Made by a program: the position numbers and the translations under genes. A stretch of DNA of 64,000 bases from an alpha proteobacterium AAP38 (GTDB lineage: Bacteria; Pseudomonadota; Alphaproteobacteria; Azospirillales; Azospirillaceae), in contig LJHR01000005.1 in NCBI GenBank assembly GCA_001296005.1, positions 372,001-436,000 on the forward strand. Direction: 5' to 3'. The notes under the pieces are model-generated. The model was not told where the DNA came from. It searched no databases and saw only the letters and a program-made list of their open reading frames with translations. The first letter of the stretch is position 1. The number at the start of each line of letters is the position of its first letter. Positions 1 to 7,491 of this stretch are shown here, in pieces.

Positions 1-1575
1 GCTGGGCGGCACATTGGGCAGGGCCACATTCGGCCCGCCGGGGCGGTAGGAACTGGCGACCCGGCCATAAAGCGTCACATCCTCATCCACGCGCAGGCGC
101 GGGCTGGCCATGAAGGTCAGCACATTTTCCGATGATTTGCCCGGCACCCGCTGCGCACCGCCCAGCAGGGCACCATCGGAAATCTGTGCGAAATCCTGAT
201 TATTGTGGGCCCAGCGCAGGCCGGCGGTGATGTCGAACCGGTCGGTCAGGGCGACGGTGGCATTGCCGAACACCGCCACCTCCTCATAGGTCGTGGGCAG
301 GCTGGCGATGGCCAGCGGGTCCAGTCCCGCAATGGAACTGCCGCTCATGGTCTGTGCGCTGGCCGTCTGAAGGTTGGTGCTGTCCTCCCAGGTATAGAAC
401 CCGCCCAGCATCCATTCAAACCCGCCGCCGCTGGGCGATGCCAGCCGCACCTCCTGCGTGAATTTCTCATGATCCAGAAGCAGGTCGAACCGCGACAGGC
501 CCGCCGGAACCGCCCCACCCGTTAGGGCCGGAAAGGCAACGCCATAGATGGCACTGGCATCCTGGGCCGTGTCCACCTTGGCCGTGGAATAGGAGGAGGC
601 CGATGTCAGGCTGGCAAAGTCCAGATCCCAGTCGATGGTGGCGGTATAGAGGTCCAGATCCTTGGTGAAGGGTTGGTCCATATAATATTGACTGTCCAGC
701 CTGCCGGCGATGGGCCGGTCGGTCGCCGCATCATAGGCGACGACGGCATTGTTGCGGCTGTCGACCTTCTGGAACAGGGCCTGCAGGCGCACCGTCACCG
801 GTTCCGCTGGACGCCACAGCAAGGCAACGCGCGCCCCCTTCTGGGTATTGTCGTTGATGTCATCGGCGCCGCTGCGGGCATTGCCGATATAGCCCTGGTT
901 CTTCTGCTTATAGAGACTGGCCTGCACCGCCAGTCGGTCCTCGATCAGCGGCAGGTTGACCTGTCCACGGACACCCCAATTGGCGCCCCCGGCGCTGTTG
1001 GTGGCCGACATGTCGCTGCCTAGCCGTATCTGGGTTTCCTTCAGGTCGGGCTTGCGCGTCACATATTTCAGCAGGCCGCCCATGGTGCTGGCACCATACA
1101 GCGTGCCCTGCGGCCCTCGCAGAACCTCCACCTGCTGGATGTCATAGGGGAACAGGTCCAGCGCATAGATGGCGGCGCGGGCATAATTGGCGCTGGACCC
1201 CAGCGGCGTGTCATCAATATAGGTGCCGACCGTGGCGCCTGGCCCCACCGGGGCGACACCGCGCAGGGCCAGCGACACCTGTCCCGGCGTGCCGCCGCTG
1301 CTGATGGCCAGACCCGGCATATAGGCGGCATAGTCGGCGACGCCGGTCGGGCTTGACCGGGCAATACGCTCACCGCTCAGAACCGATACGGAGACTGGCA
1401 CTGTCTGGAGATTTTCCAGGCGTTTCTGTGCCGTCACGATGATCTCTTCGAGCAGCAGCGGCTCCGTGATGGCCGCCTGTCCCGCTGCCGGCAACAGCGG
1501 AAGTGCTGCCAGAGCGATACCGGCCAGAAATCCCTTCCGCGCCTGTCGACGCGGTGTCTCACACCTGAAAACCAT
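1..1575 (-). CDS. TonB-dependent outer-membrane receptor, C-terminus beyond window
   Basis: The first 525 residues of a TonB-dependent receptor are visible; the barrel continues past the left edge. After a signal-peptide-like N-terminus (about residues 1-35) comes the start of the plug, with EEIIVTAQKR at 43-52 and the classic plug signature RGPQGTLYGAS near 153-163. Such proteins import large or scarce substrates across the outer membrane using TonB energy. The ATG at 1575 is preceded by AGGAAAGG at a suitable distance. The gene is divergent from the oxidoreductase/MlrC pair and shares a 545-bp control region with it, which carries two copies of the motif found throughout the locus. Its substrate is unknown; context suggests an aromatic or phenolic compound rather than a siderophore. 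Confidence 0.93.
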   Translation of the reverse strand, partial: MVFRCETPRRQARKGFLAGIALAALPLLPAAGQAAITEPLLLEEIIVTAQKRLENLQTVPVSVSVLSGERIARSSPTGVADYAAYMPGLAISSGGTPGQVSLALRGVAPVGPGATVGTYIDDTPLGSSANYARAAIYALDLFPYDIQQVEVLRGPQGTLYGASTMGGLLKYVTRKPDLKETQIRLGSDMSATNSAGGANWGVRGQVNLPLIEDRLAVQASLYKQKNQGYIGNARSGADDINDNTQKGARVALLWRPAEPVTVRLQALFQKVDSRNNAVVAYDAATDRPIAGRLDSQYYMDQPFTKDLDLYTATIDWDLDFASLTSASSYSTAKVDTAQDASAIYGVAFPALTGGAVPAGLSRFDLLLDHEKFTQEVRLASPSGGGFEWMLGGFYTWEDSTNLQTASAQTMSGSSIAGLDPLAIASLPTTYEEVAVFGNATVALTDRFDITAGLRWAHNNQDFAQISDGALLGGAQRVPGKSSENVLTFMASPRLRVDEDVTLYGRVASSYRPGGPNVALPNVPPS

Positions 1576-1752
1576 GGAAATTGCCTTTCCTGTCCGAGGC
1601 TGGGGCCGTTGGCCGACCCCTTGGCGTTGGGACGCACGAACCGGTTCCGGCCCTACCCACAGGGGGTGGGCGGCCGGTCGCGGAGGCACGTTTCATTGAT
1701 TACCAGAAAATTAAAACAGGGTTCCGCACAGTGGTCAACAAGGATTATTCCT

Positions 1753-1767
1753 ATGCGAAAATTTTAT
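1753..1767. promoter_or_regulatory. Candidate operator, copy 1 (ATGCGAAAATTTTAT)
   Basis: An A/T-rich element centred on the palindrome AAAATTTT lies about 180 bp upstream of the receptor start at 1575. It shares the core AT-R-Y-GAAAA with three other sites in the control regions of neighbouring operons. The function is inferred from recurrence only. Confidence 0.4.
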
Positions 1768-1837
1768 GATGTTGTCGGGTGTTTGCGAGGAATCCCTCTT
1801 TGGATTGGGTTTACCGTGACTCTAGGCCCCCCCTATC

Positions 1838-1946
1838 GTCATCCCGGAGAAAGCCGGGACCCAGCGTAGAGCGGCGTCCGCCGCGACATGGGTCATATCA
1901 GCGCTAACCGTGCCTCACGCTAGGTCCCGGCTTGCGCCGGGATGAC
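1838..1946. repeat. REP-like inverted repeat
   Basis: The arms GTCATCCCGG-N6-CCGGGACC (from 1838) and GGTCCCGG-N6-CCGGGATGAC (to 1946) are complementary and separated by about 60 bases, so the whole unit can fold back. Each arm also forms its own small CCCGG/CCGGG hairpin. This matches the dispersed 'GTCATCCCGG...CCGGGACC' elements I know from many alphaproteobacterial genomes. It is noncoding. Being intergenic between divergent genes, it is unlikely to be a terminator for either. Confidence 0.75.
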
Positions 1947-2057
1947 TAAGAAAACAAGTTTCTAATCAAAAGAACGCCGCTGCAGAAGGTGCCTCCAACC
2001 TCGCGAAGGCAAGCAGGCAGCCATAGAACGCCTTGTTCGCTATCCATGACATTTACT

Positions 2058-2072
2058 ATACGAAAAATATTT
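2058..2072. promoter_or_regulatory. Candidate operator, copy 2 (ATACGAAAAATATTT)
   Basis: This copy of the recurring AT-R-Y-GAAAA element lies 50-60 bp upstream of the ATG at 2121 and abuts a TTGACA hexamer, a position suited to controlling the oxidoreductase/MlrC unit. No regulator gene is assigned. Confidence 0.42.
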
Positions 2073-2120
2073 GACATATCCGCCAAGAATGCTGACCATG
2101 GCGGGCAAGGGAGGTTCCAG

Positions 2121-3260
2121 ATGCAGGAATTCGACATCGCGATCATCGGTGCCGGTATTGGCGGCGCTTCGCTGGCCGCCATGCTGGCGGATGCGGTTCC
2201 GGGCCGGCGCGTGCTGCTGGCGGAACGGGAAGGTTTCCCCGGCTATCACACCACGGGCCGGTCGGCGGCGCTGTATTCTGTCCTTTATGGAAACAGCACC
2301 GTCTGTGTGCTGACGGCGGCCAGCCGCGCCTTTTTCAACGATCCGCCACCGGGTTTTGCCGAACATCCGCTGCTGACCCCGCGCGGCGTGCTGTATATCA
2401 GCGATCAGGTGGATAGCGATGCCGTGCGCGAGGTGCGGGAATCCGCAGCCCGCACCGGCACCCGCGCCCTGCCGCTGACCCCGGGCCAAGCGCGCGACAT
2501 GGTGCCCATCCTGCAACCCGGCCCGTTGCGCGACGCGCTGCTGGAACCCGACGCCATGGATATGGATGTCCATGCCATCCATCAGGGTTTCCTGCGCCGG
2601 GCCAAGGCCGGTGGGGTGGAACTGTACAGTGACGCCCCGTTGCAGGCGGCATCCTGGGATGGTTCCGCCTGGACCCTGACCTTTCCCGGCGGGCCGGTGC
2701 GTGCCGGCAAGTTGGTGAATGCCGCCGGCGCCTGGGCGGATGATGTGGCCCGCATGGCGGGCGTGCCGACCGTTGGTTTGATGCCGCTGCGGCGGACCGC
2801 CATGATGCTGGACCCGCCTGCTGGCTTTGATATTCACCGCTGGCCCGCTGTCATCGATGCGGGCGGCTCCTTCTATTTCAAGCCGGATGCCGGGATGATC
2901 CTGGCTTCCCCCGCCGATGAAACGCCGTCACCGCCCTGTGACGCGCAGGCCGATGAATGGGATATCGCCGTCTGCATCGACCGGGTGCAGAACGCCGCCG
3001 ACCTGCCGGTGCGCCGCGTATCGCGCAGCTGGGCCGGCCTGCGCAGCTTCGTGGCCGACCGCAGCCCTGTGGTGGGTTCGCCCGCCAGTCAGCCCGCCTT
3101 CTTCTGGTTCGCCGCCCAGGGTGGGTACGGTATCCAGATGGCACCGGCCCTGGCGCGGGTGGGGGCCAGCCTGCTGGACCATGGCGTGCTGCCACCCGAT
3201 ATTGCCGATGCTGGCGTCACCATCGCCGACCTGTCGCCCGACCGCTGCCAAGGGGATTGA
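2121..3260 (+). CDS. FAD-dependent amino-acid dehydrogenase/oxidase, DauA-like
   Basis: This 379-residue flavoprotein belongs to the D-amino-acid/glycine oxidase (DAO) family. The dinucleotide-binding motif GAGIGG is at residues 10-15, followed by GYHTTGRSAALYS, and the C-terminal FAD segment AAQGGYGIQ lies near 330. The arrangement (GYHTTGRSAA, SRAFF, WAGLRSFVAD, QGGYGIQ) strongly recalls D-arginine dehydrogenase (DauA), which oxidises cationic D-amino acids to imino acids. Substrate specificity cannot be read here, and one DauA active-site His appears replaced by Leu in SAAL (from memory). I chose the ATG at 2121 because AAGGGAGG precedes it and the GxGxxG fold starts right after; an in-frame extension to 1989 would add 44 unrelated residues. 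The MlrC-type gene follows 3 bases later, so the two are co-transcribed. Confidence 0.85.
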   Translation: MQEFDIAIIGAGIGGASLAAMLADAVPGRRVLLAEREGFPGYHTTGRSAALYSVLYGNSTVCVLTAASRAFFNDPPPGFAEHPLLTPRGVLYISDQVDSDAVREVRESAARTGTRALPLTPGQARDMVPILQPGPLRDALLEPDAMDMDVHAIHQGFLRRAKAGGVELYSDAPLQAASWDGSAWTLTFPGGPVRAGKLVNAAGAWADDVARMAGVPTVGLMPLRRTAMMLDPPAGFDIHRWPAVIDAGGSFYFKPDAGMILASPADETPSPPCDAQADEWDIAVCIDRVQNAADLPVRRVSRSWAGLRSFVADRSPVVGSPASQPAFFWFAAQGGYGIQMAPALARVGASLLDHGVLPPDIADAGVTIADLSPDRCQGD

Positions 3261-3263
3261 CCC

Positions 3264-4742
3264 ATGCGCCTGTTCATGGCCGTCGTGGCCACCGAAACCA
3301 ACAGCTTCGCGCCCATGCCCACCGGCCTGGGCAGTTTCCAGGAATATGGCATCTATCATGGCGACGCCTCGCGCCGGCCGGATACGGAGGGTGGGGCCTT
3401 CCTGCGCCACTGGCACCGCCGGGCCGAAGCGGCGGGGATCGAGGTGGTGGAGGGGCTTTGCGCCTATGCACAGCCAGCGGGCCGCACCCTGGCCCCCGTC
3501 TGGGACGGGTTCAAGGCGGAGGTGCTGGACGGCATCGCCAAGGCCGGCCCCGTCGACATGGTCCTGCTGCTGCTGCACGGGGCCATGATGGCCGTGGGCC
3601 AGGATGATTGCGAGGGTGATCTTCTGGCCGCCATCCGGGCACAGGTGGGGCCGGATGTGGTGATCGGGGCCGAACTGGACCCGCATTGCCACCTGTCACC
3701 CGCCATGCTGGACAGTGCCGATATCCTGATTGCCATGAAGGAATATCCGCATACTGACGGCGTCGAACGTGCCGATGAACTGTTCGACCTGTGCCTGGCG
3801 ACGGCGCGTCGTGAAATCCGCCCCTTGATGCGCGATTTCGACTGCCGCATGATCACGCTCTACCCGACAACGGTGGAACCGATGAAAAGCTTCGTCGCCG
3901 ACATGAAGGCGGCGGAGGGTCATGACGGTATCCTGTCGGTATCGCTCGCCCATGGTTTCCCCTGGGGCGACACGCCCTGGACCGGCACGCGCATGTGGGT
4001 GGTGGCCGATGGCGATGCGGCAAAGGCCGTATCCACCGCCCGGTCCTTCGGTGAACGGCTGTACCGGCAGCGGGAAAGCCTGCGCCCCAATGTCACCAGT
4101 ATCGACACCGCCCTGGACAATGTTGTGGCCGCACCCAAGGTGCTGGGCCGCCCAGCGGTTCTGGCCGATGTTGCCGATAATCCCGGTGGTGGGGCGGCGG
4201 GCGACAGCACCTTCATCCTGCGCCGCCTGCTGGACCGGGGCATCGGCAATGCCGCCATCGGCTGTTTCTGGGATCTGGGCGCCATCAATATCTGCGTCAA
4301 TGCCGGCATCGGTTCACATTTCGATCTGCGGCTGGGCGGCAAGTGCGGCCTGGCCTCGGGCGATCCAGTCGATCTGCCGGTCACTGTCCGTAACATCGTG
4401 AACAACCATGTCCAGACGGGCCTGGACCGGGAACCGACCGCACTCGGCCTGTCGGTCTGGCTGGAAGGGCCGGGCGGCCTGCATATTGTGCTGGCCAGCC
4501 AGCGTAGCCAGGTGTTTCAGCCCGATGCCTTCACAGGCCTGGGCATCGACCTGTCGGACCTGGACCTGATCGTGGTGAAATCGACCCAGCATTTCTATGC
4601 CGGGTTCGGGCCCATGGCCTCCATGGTTCAGTATGTCTCCACGCCCGGTGCCATCGCCCCAGAATTCACCACCATCCCCTATCGCACGCGCATGCTGGAT
4701 TTCTGGCCGCGCGTGGCCGATCCGTTGGGTCTGGATACCTGA
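3264..4742 (+). CDS. M81-family metallopeptidase, MlrC-like
   Basis: This 492-residue protein matches the MlrC family in full: N-terminal DUF1485/MlrC domain (about 1-290) and C-terminal MlrC domain (about 300-480). Visible motifs are ETNSF at 11-15, LLLHGAM near 102-108, the histidine-rich ELDPHCHLS at 137-145 and EYPHTD at 160-165, which carry likely zinc ligands. MlrC of microcystin-degrading sphingomonads hydrolyses linearised peptide products, but most family members sit in unrelated catabolic clusters and have unknown amide substrates. No signal peptide is seen, so it should be cytoplasmic. It starts 3 bases after the DauA-like gene and is followed by a strong terminator, so the two form a complete operon. 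Confidence 0.9.
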   Translation: MRLFMAVVATETNSFAPMPTGLGSFQEYGIYHGDASRRPDTEGGAFLRHWHRRAEAAGIEVVEGLCAYAQPAGRTLAPVWDGFKAEVLDGIAKAGPVDMVLLLLHGAMMAVGQDDCEGDLLAAIRAQVGPDVVIGAELDPHCHLSPAMLDSADILIAMKEYPHTDGVERADELFDLCLATARREIRPLMRDFDCRMITLYPTTVEPMKSFVADMKAAEGHDGILSVSLAHGFPWGDTPWTGTRMWVVADGDAAKAVSTARSFGERLYRQRESLRPNVTSIDTALDNVVAAPKVLGRPAVLADVADNPGGGAAGDSTFILRRLLDRGIGNAAIGCFWDLGAINICVNAGIGSHFDLRLGGKCGLASGDPVDLPVTVRNIVNNHVQTGLDREPTALGLSVWLEGPGGLHIVLASQRSQVFQPDAFTGLGIDLSDLDLIVVKSTQHFYAGFGPMASMVQYVSTPGAIAPEFTTIPYRTRMLDFWPRVADPLGLDT

Positions 4743-4771
4743 CGGTAGTTCGCTCCAGTTGAGGGACTTGA

Positions 4772-4803
4772 CCCCGGACGGCCCGCCGTCCGGGGTTTTT
4801 CTT
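4772..4803 (+). terminator. Rho-independent terminator of the DauA-like/MlrC operon
   Basis: A perfect 10-bp stem (CCCCGGACGG 4772-4781, CCGTCCGGGG 4786-4795) with loop CCCG is followed by TTTTTCTTT, 29 bases after the MlrC stop codon. Confidence 0.92.
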
Positions 4804-5042
4804 TACGGGGCTGGAGTAGGTGGAAGGGGGTGTGATTGCTGACTTCCTGACCAATTCTTGCTATGATCCACCCCATCAACGCCACCCGTGTGCCCGCTCC
4901 ATCCAACGCCCCCATTTGGGGGCGCGGGCGGGGCTTGAACGGCGAAACACCCCTTTATTTTCTGTTTCATCTGGTTGCACGAAGTCGATTTTCGGTCAGA
5001 GTGGACACGCCATCACCTCCAAATGATGGGTTTGCGACCCGG
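4804..5042. other. Intergenic region, no gene supported
   Basis: This stretch lies between the + strand terminator and the stop codon of minus-strand ridA. It contains a 7-bp perfect hairpin, CGCCCCC-ATTT-GGGGGCG (4907-4924), without a U-run on either strand. It also has an extended -10-like TGC-TATGAT (4859-4867) pointing right with no obvious gene behind it. Neither is strong enough to call a promoter or RNA. Confidence 0.5.
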
Positions 5043-5393
5043 TCATCGCCGCTTGGCCACCGCCTCGATCTCCACCCTGGCGCCAGGCAGCATCAGGTCG
5101 GCCCGTACCGTGGACCGGGCCGGGCGGTGGCTGCCGAAGCTGGCGGCATAGGCGGCGTTGAACGCTGGAAAATCGGCGGTATCGGTCAGCCAGACCGTGG
5201 TCTTCACCACGTCCGACAGGTCCAGCCCGAAACCGGTCGGCACGCGGTTCAGGTTGGCCAGGACCTGTTCGGTCTGCTGGGCCACATCATCAGGCGCCAC
5301 GATGGCGCCATCGGCAGCAAAGGCCAGCTGGCCCGACAGGAAAATCAGGTCACCGGCAGGCATGGCGGGGGAAAGGGCAGGGGCGACGGACAT
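5043..5393 (-). CDS. ridA: RidA family enamine/imine deaminase
   Basis: This 116-residue RidA/YjgF/UK114 protein contains FLSGQL at about 18-23, the conserved active-site arginine in ARSTV (R93) and the C-terminal VEIEAVA (E110). RidA proteins form trimers and hydrolyse reactive enamines or imines to ketones plus ammonia. The substrate would fit the imino acids produced by the DauA-like enzyme encoded nearby, but this is inferred. It is slightly short at the N-terminus; the ATG at 5393 has only a poor ribosome site and a somewhat earlier start is possible. The upstream terminator for the serine hydrolase operon suggests ridA has its own promoter or depends on read-through. Confidence 0.88.
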   Translation of the reverse strand: MSVAPALSPAMPAGDLIFLSGQLAFAADGAIVAPDDVAQQTEQVLANLNRVPTGFGLDLSDVVKTTVWLTDTADFPAFNAAYAASFGSHRPARSTVRADLMLPGARVEIEAVAKRR

Positions 5394-5418
5394 GGGTTCA
5401 GAATTCCGCAAGGGGCAA

Positions 5419-5451
5419 AGAAAACCCCCGGACGGCATGGGCCGTCCGGGG
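5419..5451 (-). terminator. Terminator of the serine hydrolase/MFS operon
   Basis: Read on the minus strand, the stem CCCCGGACGGC pairs with GCCGTCCGGGG (11 bp, loop of 4, 5426-5451) and is followed by G-TTTT-CTTT. It sits 20 bases past the hydrolase stop codon and 25 bases before the ridA start. The stem is nearly the same sequence as the terminator at 4772. Confidence 0.88.
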
Positions 5452-5470
5452 CGGGAACGATTGAAACGGC

Positions 5471-7456
5471 TCAGTAATCCAGCGCGAAGCTGATCAGGTG
5501 GAACTGCTCGACGAAATAGAGGAAATAGGCAAAGACCAGGATCATCAGGCTGGCCCGGATACGCGCCCACCACCCGGCTGCCGGATCGGTCCACAGCTTC
5601 CAGGCGCGCCACCCCGCCGGCAGCAGGCCCAGCACACCCAGCAACCCCGCCAGTTGCAGCAACCGCAGGACCAGATCGATCTCCCCGAACATCAGCGGAT
5701 CGATGGCCAGCGTCATGACAAGTGCAAAGCCGGTCAGGCAGCCCACCATCATCAGCGCCGATCCCCGCACCAGCCGGTCAGCCAGCAGATGCTGGCCCGT
5801 CAGCGGGTGGGGCCGGCCATAGCGGCGGCGGACCAGGGCGGCCACGGGCCACCAGATGACCGCAAACAGGGCGATGGCCATGGCGATGCCCAGGGCCAGC
5901 AGGTTCCAGCCCTTGTTGATGCTCGCCGGCACCGGCTGGGCGATGAAGATGGCGGGGTAGTCATCGGTGGTAATGCCGGTAACGCGGCCATTCTCATCGG
6001 TCTTGGTGTGCATCAGGCTGTCGGTGCCCACCTCCTGCCAGCGGTCGGGCGCCACCTCGCGCCAGCGCTTGGGAATGCCGGCATAATCCCGGAACAGCGT
6101 GAAGGTGGCGGTCCCATCCTCATTGGTGATCAGGTCGCCTTGGCCGAACAGGTTGATCATGCTGACCAGCGTGCCCTCGGCCCGGCGCGACATGTAGAAG
6201 GTGCCGCCAACCGGCACCTTGCGCGTCACCGGCTCAGCCTCGGCAGGCTCCGGGGCGGCCTTGGCCGGGAAATAGCGGTCGGCGAACATACGGTGCAGTT
6301 CGTTGCGGATTGGCCCGCGCGACATGTCATCGCCGGTGCTGTTGAAGGAGATGTAAAGGCCCACCCCCTCGTCCAGCCACATGGCCAAATCGCTATGGAA
6401 CAGGGTGGTGTCGCCGCCATGGCCCATGATGCGGTAGCCATTGCGGTTCTGCTCATAGAAGCCCAGGCCCATGGCCAGTTCCTGGCCGGGCAGAGGGCGG
6501 TATTGCGGCTTCCACATCTGCGCCAGGCTTTCCGGCTTCAGGATGCGACCACCCGGCCCCTCGCCCTGGTTCAGCAGGGCGATCATGAACCGGCCCATAT
6601 CGGCCCCGCTGGCCGTCAGCGAACCCGCCGGGGCATGGTTTACAATCTCGAAGTCCTGCGCCGGTTCGCGGGAGGAGGCATAGCCCTTGGACATCAGCGG
6701 GGCCAGATGGGCGGGCAGGGGCTGCGCCATGCTGGAATGCTTCATGTTGGCGGGCGCCAGGATATGCTTGTCGATGTAATCCTCGAACTTCTCACCGCTG
6801 ACCCGCTGCACGATCAGACCGGCCAGTGCGGTGGCATAGTTCGAGTAGGCGGGAACGGTGCCCGGCTTGTAGGACCGTTCCGGGACCCAGCGCGACAGCA
6901 GCTTTTCCAGTTCCAGCGGGTGATCCTGACCGCGCACGATCAGGTCGCGCACCGTCTCGGCAAAGCCCGCCGTATGCGTCATGACATGGCGCATGGTGAT
7001 GGGTTCGGGCCAGCTATTAGGGATCTTGAAGTCCAGATACTGGTTGATATCGGCATCCAGATCGATGCGCCCCGCCTCCACCTGCTGCATCACCGCGATC
7101 CAGGTGAACAGCTTGGAGATGGAACCGGGCCTGAACAGATGCTTATCCGGGTCCACAGGCTCATTCGTTTCCCGGTCGGCAACGCCGTAGCCCTTGGCAA
7201 ACAGGATCTGTCCATCTTTGACCACCGTGACCACGGCACCTGCAATGTCCCCGCGCTTCAGCGCGTAGGGCAGGAAGCCATCGACCATCAGTTCCACATC
7301 GTCCCTGGTCAGAGGATGGGAGATAGGGGCGGCTGTCTGTGCGGTGGCGGTCGCGCCTGGGGCGGCGGGGGCCGGGTCCTGGGCCATCACCGCCGGTACG
7401 GCGGACAGCCAGGTTGCGGCCAGAAGCGGAATGATCAGGCTTTTGCGCAATATCAT
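5471..7456 (-). CDS. Class C beta-lactamase-like serine hydrolase with C-terminal membrane domain
   Basis: This 661-residue protein has an N-terminal signal peptide (about 1-26, ending VMAQ). Its serine-hydrolase domain (PF00144 type) has SxxK as S112-I-S-K115, YxN as Y204-S-N206 and HGG at 346-348 in place of KTG. After a linker domain, the last ~160 residues contain about four hydrophobic segments, so the catalytic domain should be held on the periplasmic side of the inner membrane. Such enzymes include esterases, D-aminopeptidases and amidases; beta-lactam hydrolysis is not implied. The ATG at 7456 follows CAGGGAA; an in-frame ATG at 7495 would overlap the upstream MFS gene. It is the second gene of an operon with the MFS carrier 35 bases upstream, so it may process or release the transported substrate. 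Confidence 0.88.
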   Translation of the reverse strand: MILRKSLIIPLLAATWLSAVPAVMAQDPAPAAPGATATAQTAAPISHPLTRDDVELMVDGFLPYALKRGDIAGAVVTVVKDGQILFAKGYGVADRETNEPVDPDKHLFRPGSISKLFTWIAVMQQVEAGRIDLDADINQYLDFKIPNSWPEPITMRHVMTHTAGFAETVRDLIVRGQDHPLELEKLLSRWVPERSYKPGTVPAYSNYATALAGLIVQRVSGEKFEDYIDKHILAPANMKHSSMAQPLPAHLAPLMSKGYASSREPAQDFEIVNHAPAGSLTASGADMGRFMIALLNQGEGPGGRILKPESLAQMWKPQYRPLPGQELAMGLGFYEQNRNGYRIMGHGGDTTLFHSDLAMWLDEGVGLYISFNSTGDDMSRGPIRNELHRMFADRYFPAKAAPEPAEAEPVTRKVPVGGTFYMSRRAEGTLVSMINLFGQGDLITNEDGTATFTLFRDYAGIPKRWREVAPDRWQEVGTDSLMHTKTDENGRVTGITTDDYPAIFIAQPVPASINKGWNLLALGIAMAIALFAVIWWPVAALVRRRYGRPHPLTGQHLLADRLVRGSALMMVGCLTGFALVMTLAIDPLMFGEIDLVLRLLQLAGLLGVLGLLPAGWRAWKLWTDPAAGWWARIRASLMILVFAYFLYFVEQFHLISFALDY

Positions 7457-7491
7457 GGATTGGTTCCCTGTTCGTTGGTTTCTGTTTTGGT

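Larger units (their letters stand above)
1576..2120. other. Divergent control region with palindromic repeat
   Basis: No gene is supported in these 545 bases. The region separates a minus-strand receptor from a plus-strand oxidoreductase and so must hold both promoters. It contains an inverted repeat (1838-1946) and two copies of an A/T-rich motif, one nearer each gene (1753-1767 and 2058-2072). A TTGACA hexamer at 2071-2076 has no convincing -10 partner, so I did not call a promoter. Confidence 0.6.

Noticed and set aside
5471-7456. Calling the serine hydrolase an antibiotic-resistance beta-lactamase
   Set aside because: It has SxxK, YxN and HGG rather than KTG, a C-terminal membrane domain and a catabolic operon context; the family is mostly esterases and peptidases.
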